64,000 bases of DNA from an archaeon (GCA_021800035.1 JAJYZJ010000003.1:1-64000); one strand, 5' to 3'. Positions 35,771 to 44,735 are shown, counted from the first letter of the stretch. The notes: a model not told the origin generated them from the letters alone. Numbers and translations: made by a program.

Positions 35771-36428
35771 TAGTGTCCTTTACCCTCGCAATTATTTGTG
35801 ACGAGCTATTGAGGGGATAGTTCGTATATCTCTTGGTAGCTCTAGCCACCTTTGCGTGCAGTCCTCTCTCCTTGAGCTGTGTCCTCAGCTTCTCCTCAGG
35901 ATACGGGTCATCCGGGCCCAAGAGTATGATGTCGGGGTTCACTTGTCTCACGGGCCTGAGGAAGTCGCGCTCGTCACCTATTATCACTTGGTCCACAGGC
36001 TTCAGGTTCCTTACAACTTCCGCTCTCTGTTCCGCGGGAACTACAGGAGGTCTTCCCTTTGCTTTTTCAACATTCGCGTCGGTGGCCACGACAACGTAAA
36101 CTCTGCCGAGCCGTTTTGCCTCCCAAAGCAGGGCAATATGTCCGGGATGTATCAGGTCCCATGTGCCGACAACCAAGACTTTCTTGGCTGTATTTACCCA
36201 TTGGGTTTTATTACCTTTAGAGAGGGCGTGGCCATCGGCCAGGCCCTCAGCATAGCAAGCGCAGACGAGCGAGGTTGTGTAGTCTCCTTTCGCGAAATAA
36301 TGTCTCGAGTCGGCCGTATAATCTCTAAGGCGCCTTGCGACCTCGCTGTTAGACAGTTCCTGAGTGTGAATGAGTCCCTCAAGGTTCGAGATGTAGCTTG
36401 CTGCTAATCGCTCTAATCGACTTTTCAT
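35757..36428 (-). CDS. ribL: FAD synthetase (RibL-type) fused to DUF357
   Basis: 223 residues. The N-terminal 75 are a DUF357-like helical domain (RYYFAKGDYTTSLVCACYAEG-like region). The rest is a nucleotidyltransferase: VVGTWDLIHPGHIALL (HxGH motif) near 90 and the closing SSSQII near 210. Archaeal RibL adenylates FMN to FAD. The ATG at 36428 lies 50 bp inside dphB, an unusually long same-strand overlap, but DUF357 needs those residues. Confidence 0.88.
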   Translation of the reverse strand: MKSRLERLAASYISNLEGLIHTQELSNSEVARRLRDYTADSRHYFAKGDYTTSLVCACYAEGLADGHALSKGNKTQWVNTAKKVLVVGTWDLIHPGHIALLWEAKRLGRVYVVVATDANVEKAKGRPPVVPAEQRAEVVRNLKPVDQVIIGDERDFLRPVRQVNPDIILLGPDDPYPEEKLRTQLKERGLHAKVARATKRYTNYPLNSSSQIIARVKDTITSS

Positions 36429-37215
36429 GAGATTCTATCAGCCTGGGTTCCGCTCCCAGAAAAATAAGGGCTCTTCTCTCGATATCGTCTAGGTAACCCG
36501 GTATGATGAGCGAATGCGGAACCATATTGTTCCTTAGGTTCGATAGTTTTTCGACGGATTCGCACACCCCAAGCTGCTCTCTCGAACCCAGCTTCGACAG
36601 ACCGATACCGAGTACTTCTGAAGCTAGGAGTCCTTTTGCATGAATTGCTTTGCCAAATAGCTCCGCTCCTTCGCTGAATGTCATGAACTTTCTGTGGGGC
36701 AGGTCTACATCCAGAAAGAAAAGTGTGTGCAGCCCCTGTGCCAGATTCCTGAAGGCTTTACTGAACTGAGACGTGGGGTGATAGAGCCCGGAGGGCGTAA
36801 CTATTGTAGCGGGCGGACCGGCCCTGTATATCTGGAGACCCGAGAGCGAGAAGGCTGTGGTATAAGCGGATACCCCTGGAATATATATAACATCAAAACC
36901 CCTGGCTTTTGCATCATTGCGGAGCGAAATATGCGTGGTTGCGATGAACGGATCACCAGCGGTAGCAAGTGCAACGTTCCTCCCAGCAGCCGAATCTAGA
37001 AACTTCGTTATGCCCTTTCCTTCAAGCCCGTTCCTCTCCAAAACGACGAGTTTTTTCCCTATAAGCGACTCCAGTTGTTGTAAATCTAGACCAAGTAGAG
37101 GGGATGTATAATTCTCCAAGTAAGCCGCGTCAGCTGACCTCAAAGTCTCTATGGCCGCGTTTGTCAGGCTCTCCCTGAACGCGAGGCCGAGCCCGACGAA
37201 CGCAAGCCATGTCAA
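36379..37215 (-). CDS. dphB: Diphthine synthase
   Basis: A 278-residue tetrapyrrole-methylase-fold enzyme that methylates the diphthamide precursor on elongation factor 2 with SAM. FVGLGLAFRESLT at the start, the ALATAGDPFIATTHISLR loop near 95, and VIYIPGVSAYTTAFSLSGLQIYR-type region near 125 fit DphB. The product supports translation fidelity. Thermosome lies 15 bp upstream, ribL overlaps downstream. Confidence 0.92.
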   Translation of the reverse strand: MTWLAFVGLGLAFRESLTNAAIETLRSADAAYLENYTSPLLGLDLQQLESLIGKKLVVLERNGLEGKGITKFLDSAAGRNVALATAGDPFIATTHISLRNDAKARGFDVIYIPGVSAYTTAFSLSGLQIYRAGPPATIVTPSGLYHPTSQFSKAFRNLAQGLHTLFFLDVDLPHRKFMTFSEGAELFGKAIHAKGLLASEVLGIGLSKLGSREQLGVCESVEKLSNLRNNMVPHSLIIPGYLDDIERRALIFLGAEPRLIESHEKSIRAISSKLHLEP

Positions 37216-37230
37216 TGGAAAAAAGGGGTT

Positions 37231-38883
37231 TTAGTCTGAACCTTCGTCTTTCTTGTCTGCGCCCTTGCCTGGACCCTTACCTGCTCCAGTTGAGCGAGCC
37301 GAAGCCACGATATCGTCTATTCGGAGGATTGCGCTGGCAGCCTCCACCGCTGAGCGTATCGCTTGGGTGGTAAGGTTTGCGGGTTCAATTATTCCTTTTT
37401 TGAGAGAGTCGATGGGCTTGCCGCTTACAATATCTAGCCCCATACTAGCTCCCTCGGCCTTTGTGTGAGCAGCACGGAGCTCAGTGATTACGTTGATGGG
37501 GTCCAGTCCCGCATTCTCGGCCAATCCTTTTGGAATCACTTCAAGAGCGTCCGCGAAAGCTTCGACTGCGAGCTGTTCCTTTCCGCCTACTTTCGCCGCG
37601 TATGTTCTGACCCGCTTTGCAAGTTCAACCTGAGTCGCTCCGGCTCCCGGCAAGATCCTTGCATCCATCACGGCTGTTGCAACGGCTTTGAAGGAGTCGT
37701 GAAGTGAGCGCTCAATCTCGTCGACCGCACGTTCGAGCCCTGCACGAACAAGCACGCTCACAGCCCTAGGATTTTTGCAACCCTCAACGAAGAGCATCTT
37801 CTCATTCGCTATGCTCCTCTCCTCGACTGTCTCGGCGTCGCCAAGATCGGCTGGTGAGAGGTCTTCAAGGGACGTGACAATCCTCGCCCCAGTCGCCCTA
37901 GAGAGCTTCTCCATGTCACTCTGCTTGGCCCGACGGACAGCCATGATTTTGTTCTTTGCGAGGAAATGCTGTGCGACATCATCAATGCCCTTCTGGCAAA
38001 CAACCACTGTCGCTCCGGCGCTCTTGAGTTTCTCAACCATCTCTTTAAGCAGTGTCGACTCTTGGTCTATGAAGGCCTTCATTTGCTCCGGGTTTGTGAT
38101 TCGGATTTCGGCATCAATTTCCGTCTTTTCAATCTCCAAGGGGGAATCAAGAAGAGCAATCTTTGCCTTCTGGACGACTTTAGGCATACCCGGGTGGACC
38201 ACTTCTTTGTCCACTACTACGCCCATAATTAGCTTGGTATCGAGAGCGCCTCCACCTTGCTTCTTTACGACCTGTATCAGGTCAACATCAACGTAGTCCT
38301 TGGTCCCGCGTTTTTCCGCGACTTGAAGCACCGCATCAACCGATATATCCGCCAGATGATCCTTCGCGTCAGAGACTGACTTGCTGTTCATCGCTGTGAC
38401 CGCAATCTTCTTCAGAGTAGCTTTGTCATCAAGGGAGATGGGTTTTGCGATGCCATCAAGGGCTTTTAGAGCCTCGTCTTCCGCCTTGCGATAACCCGAG
38501 ACGATCATAGTCGGGTGAACCTTTCTGTCAACGAGGTCTTCCGCCCTGCGTAGCAGCTCCCCTGCAAGAACAACCGTCGTTTTCGTGCCGTCTCCGACTT
38601 CGTCATCTTGCGTCTTGGAGATCTGCACCATCAGCTTCGCAGCAGGGTGCTGCACATCCATATTTTTGAGAATGGTCGCACCATCGTTGGTTACTGTCAC
38701 TTCCCCAAGAGTATCGACAAGCATCTTATCCAACCCCTTGGGGCCCAAGGTGGTTCGTATTACTTCGGCCACAGCAACAGCGGCGGCGATGTTTCCATGG
38801 AGGGCCTCTCTGCCTTGCGACCTTTGGGAGCCTTCCTTGAGTACAAGAACAGGCGCTCCGCCTAACGAGGGTACAGCAGTCAT
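37231..38883 (-). CDS. ths: Thermosome (group II chaperonin) subunit
   Basis: A 550-residue chaperonin subunit. [34 protein letters not shown] near 100 and the late [11 protein letters not shown] are diagnostic. The Gly-rich C-terminal tail ([13 protein letters not shown]) is typical. It folds proteins in an ATP-driven double ring. Start ATG at 38883. Confidence 0.97.
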   Translation of the reverse strand: MTAVPSLGGAPVLVLKEGSQRSQGREALHGNIAAAVAVAEVIRTTLGPKGLDKMLVDTLGEVTVTNDGATILKNMDVQHPAAKLMVQISKTQDDEVGDGTKTTVVLAGELLRRAEDLVDRKVHPTMIVSGYRKAEDEALKALDGIAKPISLDDKATLKKIAVTAMNSKSVSDAKDHLADISVDAVLQVAEKRGTKDYVDVDLIQVVKKQGGGALDTKLIMGVVVDKEVVHPGMPKVVQKAKIALLDSPLEIEKTEIDAEIRITNPEQMKAFIDQESTLLKEMVEKLKSAGATVVVCQKGIDDVAQHFLAKNKIMAVRRAKQSDMEKLSRATGARIVTSLEDLSPADLGDAETVEERSIANEKMLFVEGCKNPRAVSVLVRAGLERAVDEIERSLHDSFKAVATAVMDARILPGAGATQVELAKRVRTYAAKVGGKEQLAVEAFADALEVIPKGLAENAGLDPINVITELRAAHTKAEGASMGLDIVSGKPIDSLKKGIIEPANLTTQAIRSAVEAASAILRIDDIVASARSTGAGKGPGKGADKKDEGSD

Positions 38884-38976
38884 ACTTGAATCACTTTTTA
38901 TGAAGAGGTGGTTTTGGGTTTTTTAACCTTACGAGCCAGCGGGCGCCCCTTGAGTGGGGCATATACTCGCGACTAG

Positions 38977-38986
38977 GTTATAAATA
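38977..38986 (+). promoter_or_regulatory. TATA box for rps17e
   Basis: GTTATAAATA centred about 28 bp before the ATG at 39011. It predicts a leaderless message starting at that ATG, and excludes the in-frame ATG at 38999. Confidence 0.65.
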
Positions 38987-39010
38987 TGGGACCAAAGAAT
39001 GTGGACTAGG

Positions 39011-39223
39011 ATGGGCAACATCAAGACGAGAACAATAAAGAGGGCCGGATACAAACTTGCCTCAACTTACCCAGAACTGTTTGCGAAGGACTTTGCTGAG
39101 AATAAAAAGGTCGTTGCGCAGCTCATGACCGCGGATTCCAAAAAGACTCTGAACAAGGTGGCGGGTTACGTGACGCGTATCAAACGGAAGGAAGAACGAC
39201 AAGAAGCTGTCTTGGACCAGTAG
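39011..39223 (+). CDS. rps17e: Ribosomal protein S17e
   Basis: A 70-residue small-subunit protein: GNIKTRTIKRAGYKL at the start, FAKDFAENKKVVAQL, and the closing KVAGYVTRIKRKE match archaeal S17e. The start at 39011 is set by the TATA box and the family alignment. Confidence 0.92.
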   Translation: MGNIKTRTIKRAGYKLASTYPELFAKDFAENKKVVAQLMTADSKKTLNKVAGYVTRIKRKEERQEAVLDQ

Positions 39224-39295
39224 CCATATGCGGGCATGATGTCATGCTGACCTGCGCTGATTCGTGACGAACATGCGCCTCGCTGACCCGCAAGA

Positions 39296-39586
39296 ATGCG
39301 GTGGACCCCTAACTTGAAGGTCAGGGTTAAGGGACTAGGGTGGCTTGCTACTGCCACTGGCCTTTATGAAATTCAGCTAGTTAATGGCGAGTCTTTGCGT
39401 GGTGTTATTAACAATATATTGGGCTCAAACAGAGACATTCTTCACAGGGTACTCAAGGATGGCATGATATCGTCGGAAATAATTGTACTGGTTAATGGAA
39501 TCGATTCAAGACTGAGCGGGGGCGCGAACACATCTCTAAAAGACGGGGATGAGATTACCCTAGTGCCTGTAGTGCACGGCGGCTAA
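39296..39586 (+). CDS. Ubiquitin-like / MoaD-ThiS-type small protein ending in GG
   Basis: 96 residues with the beta-grasp pattern and a C-terminal VVHGG, the diglycine that is adenylated by an E1-like enzyme. Such proteins serve as sulfur carriers (for molybdopterin or tRNA thiolation) or as protein modifiers (SAMPs). A TtuA/NcsA-type thiolase at 52863 in this window is one possible user. Next gene starts 6 bp downstream. Confidence 0.75.
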   Translation: MRWTPNLKVRVKGLGWLATATGLYEIQLVNGESLRGVINNILGSNRDILHRVLKDGMISSEIIVLVNGIDSRLSGGANTSLKDGDEITLVPVVHGG

Positions 39587-39592
39587 GAGATA

Positions 39593-40204
39593 GTGCCAAC
39601 ATTTCGCTCGCCCTCTTGGGTGGAAATTCAGACCGCAATGATTAGAATAGCGGGCAGGATAAGATCGGATGGAAAACAGTTTGACGCGATTGTGGGTATT
39701 GCACGTGGGGGGTGGGTGCCGGCCAGGCTGTTGTGTGACCTGCTTGGCATACAGCGCCTGATATCTGTCCAGCTTGTTTCATATGAGAAGATGGAGAGAG
39801 GAAAAATAAAGCAGCTGGACATGCCAGAACTTTCGGGGATAGGAGAAGTCCTGCTCGTAGACGATGTCTCTGATAGCGGCTCCAGCTTTAAGCACTCACT
39901 GTCGGTTATATCTCGCTCGGGCGTCAGCGCAAAAACGTCTGCGATCTATGTCAAACCATGGACGGCGTTCAGGCCCGACTACTACTATCAGGAAGTGAAC
40001 GAATGGGTGGTCTTTCCTTGGGAGGTGGTAGAAGTAGTGGGGCCCATGGTAAAGAGCAAGATGGATTCACCAGAGCAGATTTCAAAAAAGATAGGCATGG
40101 ATATTTCGAACCTAAAATCCTTCCAGGACTTTTTCGCCGATTGCGCGTTATCTTCGAAGGAGGAGTTGTTTGAAGGAAGTGGAAGGGTTGCGAAGCAAGA
40201 CTAG
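39593..40204 (+). CDS. Purine-type phosphoribosyltransferase
   Basis: 203 residues with the PRPP loop VLLVDDVSDSGSSFKHSL near 85, and an upstream IVGIARGGWVPARLL near residue 34. This is the COG2236-type branch that includes archaeal hypoxanthine/xanthine phosphoribosyltransferases for purine salvage. GTG start at 39593. A helical C-terminal tail of about 50 residues extends beyond the core. Confidence 0.8.
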   Translation: MPTFRSPSWVEIQTAMIRIAGRIRSDGKQFDAIVGIARGGWVPARLLCDLLGIQRLISVQLVSYEKMERGKIKQLDMPELSGIGEVLLVDDVSDSGSSFKHSLSVISRSGVSAKTSAIYVKPWTAFRPDYYYQEVNEWVVFPWEVVEVVGPMVKSKMDSPEQISKKIGMDISNLKSFQDFFADCALSSKEELFEGSGRVAKQD

Positions 40205-40275
40205 CTACTGGATTCACGTCAGTGACGCTCATACCCCCTGCAGAAAATTCACTTTACGTCTGGAGGAGCGAACTA

Positions 40276-40740
40276 ATGGAGATCGAGTTTCCTGGTAGGA
40301 GATTTCATATTCGAGTTTTTGAAGCTCGAAGCGAGTCTTCTGGTGCTCCTCCGAAGCTGGCTTCTGAGACTCATTCACCTGAACCCGGGGCATTCTTTTT
40401 CGGAAGTGAAGCGAAGTTGTCTCCGGCCGAGTTAAGCGTGGCAGTTTACAACGCCTGCCTCCGGTTCTACTTGGAGGAGAATATCTCTAAGAAATTGAGC
40501 TATGAGGTGCTTGTAGTTCTTACCGGCGAGACACAGATTTCAAAAATTCTTCAGAGATGCACCGCCTCACACAATCAGGCTCATAAATATTGTGTGGTCG
40601 CAGCGGAAGAAACTTTGTATGGTGGTCCGCTTGGGCCAGACTGGGGCGAGGTTGAGCTTAGCTGCGCCAGCGGCATCTCCGAGAGGGATGCATCAAAAAT
40701 CTCTTCAAACATCTTCGCCTTGACTTCAAAGTTCTCGTGA
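40276..40740 (+). CDS. Possible Cgi121-like KEOPS subunit
   Basis: 154 residues. The central YNACLRFYLEENISKKLSYE and VLVVLTGETQISKIL resemble Cgi121, whose family has an LxxLxGxxxI-type helix and binds Bud32 in the KEOPS complex for tRNA t6A. The match is partial and I am not sure. The ATG at 40276 has a good GGAGG at 40262-40266; an earlier GTG at 40222 is possible. Its end overlaps the convergent THUMP gene by 15 bp. Confidence 0.4.
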   Translation: MEIEFPGRRFHIRVFEARSESSGAPPKLASETHSPEPGAFFFGSEAKLSPAELSVAVYNACLRFYLEENISKKLSYEVLVVLTGETQISKILQRCTASHNQAHKYCVVAAEETLYGGPLGPDWGEVELSCASGISERDASKISSNIFALTSKFS

Positions 40741-41277
40741 CAGCCTGTAGTTTTGAAGCGCGACCTCGCTGCTTTTTGCCGGGTAAACCAGCATCAATTT
40801 GCCGTCGATATAGTAAATTTTCAGCTCATATTCGTAGTTTTCAAGGTCTACTTTACCGCCCAATCTAGCTCCAAATTCGTTGATGATGGCCTTACGGATG
40901 TCGAGATTTGCTATTCGACGGAGCGTAATTCTGTACTTGAGGTCTCCAATCTCTTCTTTAATATCCTCGGAAACCTGATCGATGCTTTCGGCGTAGGTAT
41001 TGTAAGATAGTTCTCTGCGGACTAATGACACTTTTAGAAGGGAGTTAAAGCGCCAAGGCTCACGCTCTGCTATTTTTCTAAGAGAATCGATGGGGCGTTC
41101 GCTAACGTTCAGATGGGCTACCACAACACCGGGTGAAGAGGTTCTCCTCACACGCTCGAGCCGCGCGTTTGATTGGATAATTGCATCCTCAAATTCGTAA
41201 ACACCATTAGCTTCTTTGTGTAACAACGTGAATAGAAGGGCAATATTTGATGAATTACTCCCTGGGATTGAAGACAT
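40726..41277 (-). CDS. THUMP-domain RNA-binding protein (Tan1-like)
   Basis: 183 residues. The last 80, with YRITLRRIANLDIRKAII and a closing ELKIYYIDGKLMLVY, match a THUMP domain, a tRNA-binding module. Standing alone without an enzyme domain, it resembles Tan1, the partner of a tRNA cytidine acetyltransferase. Function inferred from that family. Confidence 0.7.
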   Translation of the reverse strand: MSSIPGSNSSNIALLFTLLHKEANGVYEFEDAIIQSNARLERVRRTSSPGVVVAHLNVSERPIDSLRKIAEREPWRFNSLLKVSLVRRELSYNTYAESIDQVSEDIKEEIGDLKYRITLRRIANLDIRKAIINEFGARLGGKVDLENYEYELKIYYIDGKLMLVYPAKSSEVALQNYRLSREL

Positions 41278-41612
41278 TAAGAAAAGGGCTCACTAAGGCT
41301 GAATTGGTTTAACTCATCAAAATAGGTTTATGTGTCAGCGGTAACGGTTTTACTAGACACAGCAGTCTAAGCGTGGGTGGTTCGGCGAAGAAGCCTCGGA
41401 TTGCTAAACCGGCTTTCACTAGCCTTCAGATTTGTGTGCCCTACGGATTACAGCTTGCCAGCGCCGCGATAAAGCCACAGAAGACTGTGGTTAACCCCGG
41501 CCCGTGTTTTGGGAGGCCTTCCACTGTGACCTACACTCGCTCGGAATCCAGATGACTTCAGAAGCATTTATATTTGAGATTTGGGCCAAAGCGCTCCGCG
41601 AGGGCATCAACC

Positions 41613-41756
41613 TTGGTCTCAGAAAAGAAGGACGAAAAGAAAGAGGATGACGATAGCGATGACGGAGACGAGGATAACTCCGAGGACCTCGAAGAGGAGT
41701 TTATGGACGAGGACCTCGAAGAGACGGGGGACGAACCGTCAGAGGAAGACGAGTAG
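41613..41756 (+). CDS. Very acidic small protein
   Basis: A possible 47-residue protein, nearly all Asp, Glu, Lys and Ser, starting at TTG 41613 after a CATTTATATTTG TATA box near 41566-41577. Acidic low-complexity frames can arise by chance, but this one lies 44 bp before a zinc-ribbon protein with a similar acidic tail, and the promoter fits. No family recognised. Confidence 0.3.
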   Translation: MVSEKKDEKKEDDDSDDGDEDNSEDLEEEFMDEDLEETGDEPSEEDE

Positions 41757-41799
41757 CCCTTTTATTCTTACGTAAAGCAACAGTGCTGGTAGACGGTCT

Positions 41800-42057
41800 T
41801 TGGACTACTGCCCTAAATGCGGCGGAGTAATGGTACCAAAAAAAGAAAACAAAAAGATGGTGCTGTATTGCGCCAAGTGCGGGTATGTAAAGCCCTTCCG
41901 CAGTAAGAGGCCGAAAGAAGCTATAGTCACTGTGAAAAAAGGTGTAGATGTAGTAGTGGAATCGGGTGAAGAAAAGCCCGAGAAAGAAGCTCAGATGAAA
42001 GAAGCCTTTCTTGAAGCATTTGATATAACCGAAGAAGAAGAGCCCGCCGAAGAGTAG
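41800..42057 (+). CDS. RpoM/TFS-like N-terminal zinc ribbon with acidic tail
   Basis: 85 residues. YCPKCGGVMVPKKENKKMVL and YCAKCGYVKPF form the N-terminal zinc ribbon seen in RpoM/TFS and Rpb9. The second ribbon that carries the catalytic DE pair of transcript-cleavage factors is absent; an acidic stretch takes its place. So it may bind RNA polymerase without stimulating cleavage. Starts TTG 41800; ABCE1 follows immediately. Confidence 0.7.
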   Translation: MDYCPKCGGVMVPKKENKKMVLYCAKCGYVKPFRSKRPKEAIVTVKKGVDVVVESGEEKPEKEAQMKEAFLEAFDITEEEEPAEE

Positions 42058-42086
42058 GGGCTATTTGGAGGAGACCGTCGTTCAGG

Positions 42087-43901
42087 ATTGCTGCCGTTGA
42101 GCAGAGCCAGTGTAGGCCAGAAAAGTGTGGCGACCTGTGTATCCGTGTTTGTCCGGTTGAGCGTGCCAAACCCGAGACAATAGTGATCGAACCTACCAGC
42201 AAAAAGGCCAAGATTGATGAGGATCTGTGCATTGGTTGCGGGATTTGTGTGAATAAGTGTCCTTACTCTGCGATAGCAGTCCTTAATCTGCCTGACAGCT
42301 GGTCCGACACGCTGGTTCATAAGTATCTGACCAGCGGCTTTCAGCTCTTCTGGCTGCCATCGCCGAAGCCCGGCAGAATACTCGGTATACTTGGAAAAAA
42401 CGGGGCAGGGAAGACGACCGCTCTCAGAATACTGACTGGCGAAATTGTGCCCAACCTAGGAGAGGAGAGCGGGGACGAGAGGGCTGTAATTACATATTTT
42501 CGTGGCAAAGAATTGCAGAGATACTTCACAGAGGTTTACGCCAAACGCATCCGCATGGCATTCAAGCCTCAGTATATAGAAAGTCTGAAGTCCGAAGAGA
42601 AACTCTCGACTTACTTGGCTGGTTCGGATTCCGAACTGGTTATGAGTTTCGGCCTCTCAGACATACTCTCACGGAGGATGAAAGACCTAAGCGGGGGGGA
42701 GCTTCAAAAGGCGGCCATAGTTCATACAGCGTCCCAGGATGCTGGCGCGTATTTCTTCGATGAGCCAGCCAGTTTTCTGGATGTCAAGGAAAGGCTCCAG
42801 CTGGGCCGGGCGCTCGCACGCTTGGCGGCACTGGGCAAATACGTGGTAGTGGTAGAGCACGACCTGGTAGTGCTCGACTACCTAGCAGATTATCTCACGA
42901 TTATTTACGGAGAGGCCGGGGCTTATGGGCATGTTTCCAACGTCTATAGTGCACGCAGCGGCATCAATGCCTACCTGTTGGGTCACTTGGCAAGCCAGAA
43001 TATTCGTTTCCGAGACTCGCCTGTAAGATTCTACAAGCGCTCTATGCCCGAAATGCATGAACGGTCTGAGAAGCTGAGCTGGCCCGGTTTAGAAGCGAGA
43101 TACTCAAGTGGCTTCAGGCTCTCCATCCTACCTGGGGAAATAGGGCGAGGCGAGGCGATTGGAGTTATCGGTGAAAACGGCATAGGTAAGACTACTTTTG
43201 TGAAGAAGATTTATGGTCATTTTCAGGAAAAATACGTGTCCGGTCGCCCCGTTGGAATCAGCTATAAGCCGCAGACAATTAGTCCGAAGTTCGACGGCTC
43301 AGTAGAGGAATTGTTCCGGACTTACGCCAAAGCCGCTCTGGACGACCGCACGTTCAGCACAGACGTGTATGAGTCTCTCCGTATTCCTAGGCTTTCGCAA
43401 AAACTCGTCTCCGAGTTGAGTGGGGGTGAGCTGCAGCGCGTGGCAATAGTTTTTGCGCTCGCTAGTAGAGCAGATATTTATCTTCTTGATGAACCGAGCG
43501 CTTACTTGGACGTGGAAGAACGTATTGCCGTATCTAAAGCGGTCAGGAGGACAGTAGAGAGCCGTAACGCAGTAGCATTCGTAATTGACCACGACCTCTC
43601 GTTGATAGATTACATCTCTGACGGGCTTGTTCTGATAGATGGCGTAGCGGGCAAGAGTGCCACCGCGCACGCCCCCGCAAGTCTACACGACGGATTGAAC
43701 ACGTTCCTCAAACAGGTCGGGATAACATTCAGAAGAGATAAGGAAACGGGACGACCCAGGGCGAACAAAGCCGGCAGCAACCTAGACCGGGAACAGAAAA
43801 GTTCTGGGGAATATTTCTACCAGTCGTCATTCGAGGAATCAAAGCCGAGCGAAGAGCCCTCTGAGGACGGCGCGATGATCTTTAGCGAAAACGAATCCTG
43901 A
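42087..43901 (+). CDS. ABCE1 / Rli1 ribosome-recycling ATPase, start codon unclear
   Basis: ABCE1 splits post-termination ribosomes. Two 4Fe-4S motifs (CRPEKCGDLCIRVCP and CIGCGICVNKCP) precede two ABC domains: Walker A GKNGAGKTT and GENGIGKTT, signatures LSGGELQ twice, and FFDEPASFLDV. The first canonical start is GTG 42183, which would delete the first Fe-S motif. The same frame is open upstream to a stop at 42021, with the family-typical RIAAVEQSQC from 42084, but holds no ATG, GTG or TTG; ATT at 42087 or 42063 is all there is. A GGAGGA lies at 42067-42072. Non-canonical start or a sequence error are both possible. The C-terminal acidic tail overlaps convergent tpiA by 63 bp. Confidence 0.92.
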   Translation: MAAVEQSQCRPEKCGDLCIRVCPVERAKPETIVIEPTSKKAKIDEDLCIGCGICVNKCPYSAIAVLNLPDSWSDTLVHKYLTSGFQLFWLPSPKPGRILGILGKNGAGKTTALRILTGEIVPNLGEESGDERAVITYFRGKELQRYFTEVYAKRIRMAFKPQYIESLKSEEKLSTYLAGSDSELVMSFGLSDILSRRMKDLSGGELQKAAIVHTASQDAGAYFFDEPASFLDVKERLQLGRALARLAALGKYVVVVEHDLVVLDYLADYLTIIYGEAGAYGHVSNVYSARSGINAYLLGHLASQNIRFRDSPVRFYKRSMPEMHERSEKLSWPGLEARYSSGFRLSILPGEIGRGEAIGVIGENGIGKTTFVKKIYGHFQEKYVSGRPVGISYKPQTISPKFDGSVEELFRTYAKAALDDRTFSTDVYESLRIPRLSQKLVSELSGGELQRVAIVFALASRADIYLLDEPSAYLDVEERIAVSKAVRRTVESRNAVAFVIDHDLSLIDYISDGLVLIDGVAGKSATAHAPASLHDGLNTFLKQVGITFRRDKETGRPRANKAGSNLDREQKSSGEYFYQSSFEESKPSEEPSEDGAMIFSENES

Positions 43902-44507
43902 AGAGATAAGGACGCCGTCAGCCCCGAGTTGACGCGCCGCCACGACATCTTCTGAGGTTCTGATACCTGCGCCGCAGAGTTTTTGACACTTCGGGTTGAT
44001 TTGATTGATTTTGGAGTAGGCTCTCATAAGGAGATCTGGTTTTGTTTTTGACACAGAATCGTTGCCGCCAATCAATTCGGGGGGCTCGACCGCGACCATT
44101 TCAGCCGCTCGCCATTCGAGCGTCTCGAGTGCCCGCTCATCTGGGACGCAGAGACAGGTCTCGAGCCCATATGAGTGGGCATTTTTCAGAATCGTACTGA
44201 TTTCAGCCGGCGTTTGAGGGTATTCTGAATGATTTACGAGGACTCCCCGAGCCCCTGTCCTTTGCAGGTCGGAGAGTGTAATACGTCCCGTGTATGGGCC
44301 ATCTTCTTGGGGATCGCAGTGTTGGGCGAAATACTCTAGGTTTGCGAATTCCGCCTTGAAGAGAGGTAAGTCTACCATTCTGGGGGCAACTATTAGTCGA
44401 ACCTCCCATTCCATTGCAACTTCTGCAGCAAGTCTTGCCAACTCTAGTGCAGATTCGCCAGTTGCTTCTTTGTAGCACTTGAAGTTGAGGATAACAATGT
44501 TCTTCAT
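43839..44507 (-). CDS. tpiA: Triosephosphate isomerase
   Basis: A 222-residue archaeal-size TIM that interconverts dihydroxyacetone phosphate and glyceraldehyde 3-phosphate. ILNFKCYKEATG at the start (NxK), GVLVNHSEYP (catalytic His), MVAVEPPELIG (catalytic Glu) and the closing GADGVLISSGFV phosphate loop are present. The ATG at 44507 fits both the family and the minus-strand TATA box near 44535-44545. Confidence 0.93.
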   Translation of the reverse strand: MKNIVILNFKCYKEATGESALELARLAAEVAMEWEVRLIVAPRMVDLPLFKAEFANLEYFAQHCDPQEDGPYTGRITLSDLQRTGARGVLVNHSEYPQTPAEISTILKNAHSYGLETCLCVPDERALETLEWRAAEMVAVEPPELIGGNDSVSKTKPDLLMRAYSKINQINPKCQKLCGAGIRTSEDVVAARQLGADGVLISSGFVFAKDHRAVLRGLFARL

Positions 44508-44704
44508 CCCTTGCTCAGAGCTACTTTCGTCCATATAATTAGTACGCTCCACTCGCGAGAACGGGCTACTTTACTGAGAGCTACGTAATGAAAGTAATTT
44601 GACCCTTTTGCCTGACGCTTATCACTAAGGTGCAGATTTCGTGCCTTGAGGGGTGGTGATGAGCAGCAATCAGCGTCTAGTCTCGCTCACGCTTGCCACT
44701 ACGC

Positions 44705-44713
44705 GCTTAAATG
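44705..44713 (+). promoter_or_regulatory. TATA box for tRNA-Arg
   Basis: GCTTAAATG lies about 27 bp upstream of the tRNA-Arg 5' end, the expected distance for an archaeal promoter. Confidence 0.55.
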
Positions 44714-44735
44714 AATGCTTCGGCTTCTTTCGGGA

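Noticed and set aside
41373-41555. 60-residue plus-strand frame starting GGSAKKPRIAK
   Set aside because: A small basic protein could be imagined, but no family matches and codon use gives no support.
44654-44700. A C/D-box-like GTGATGA upstream of tRNA-Arg
   Set aside because: No CTGA D box lies at a suitable distance, so a C/D guide RNA is not supported.
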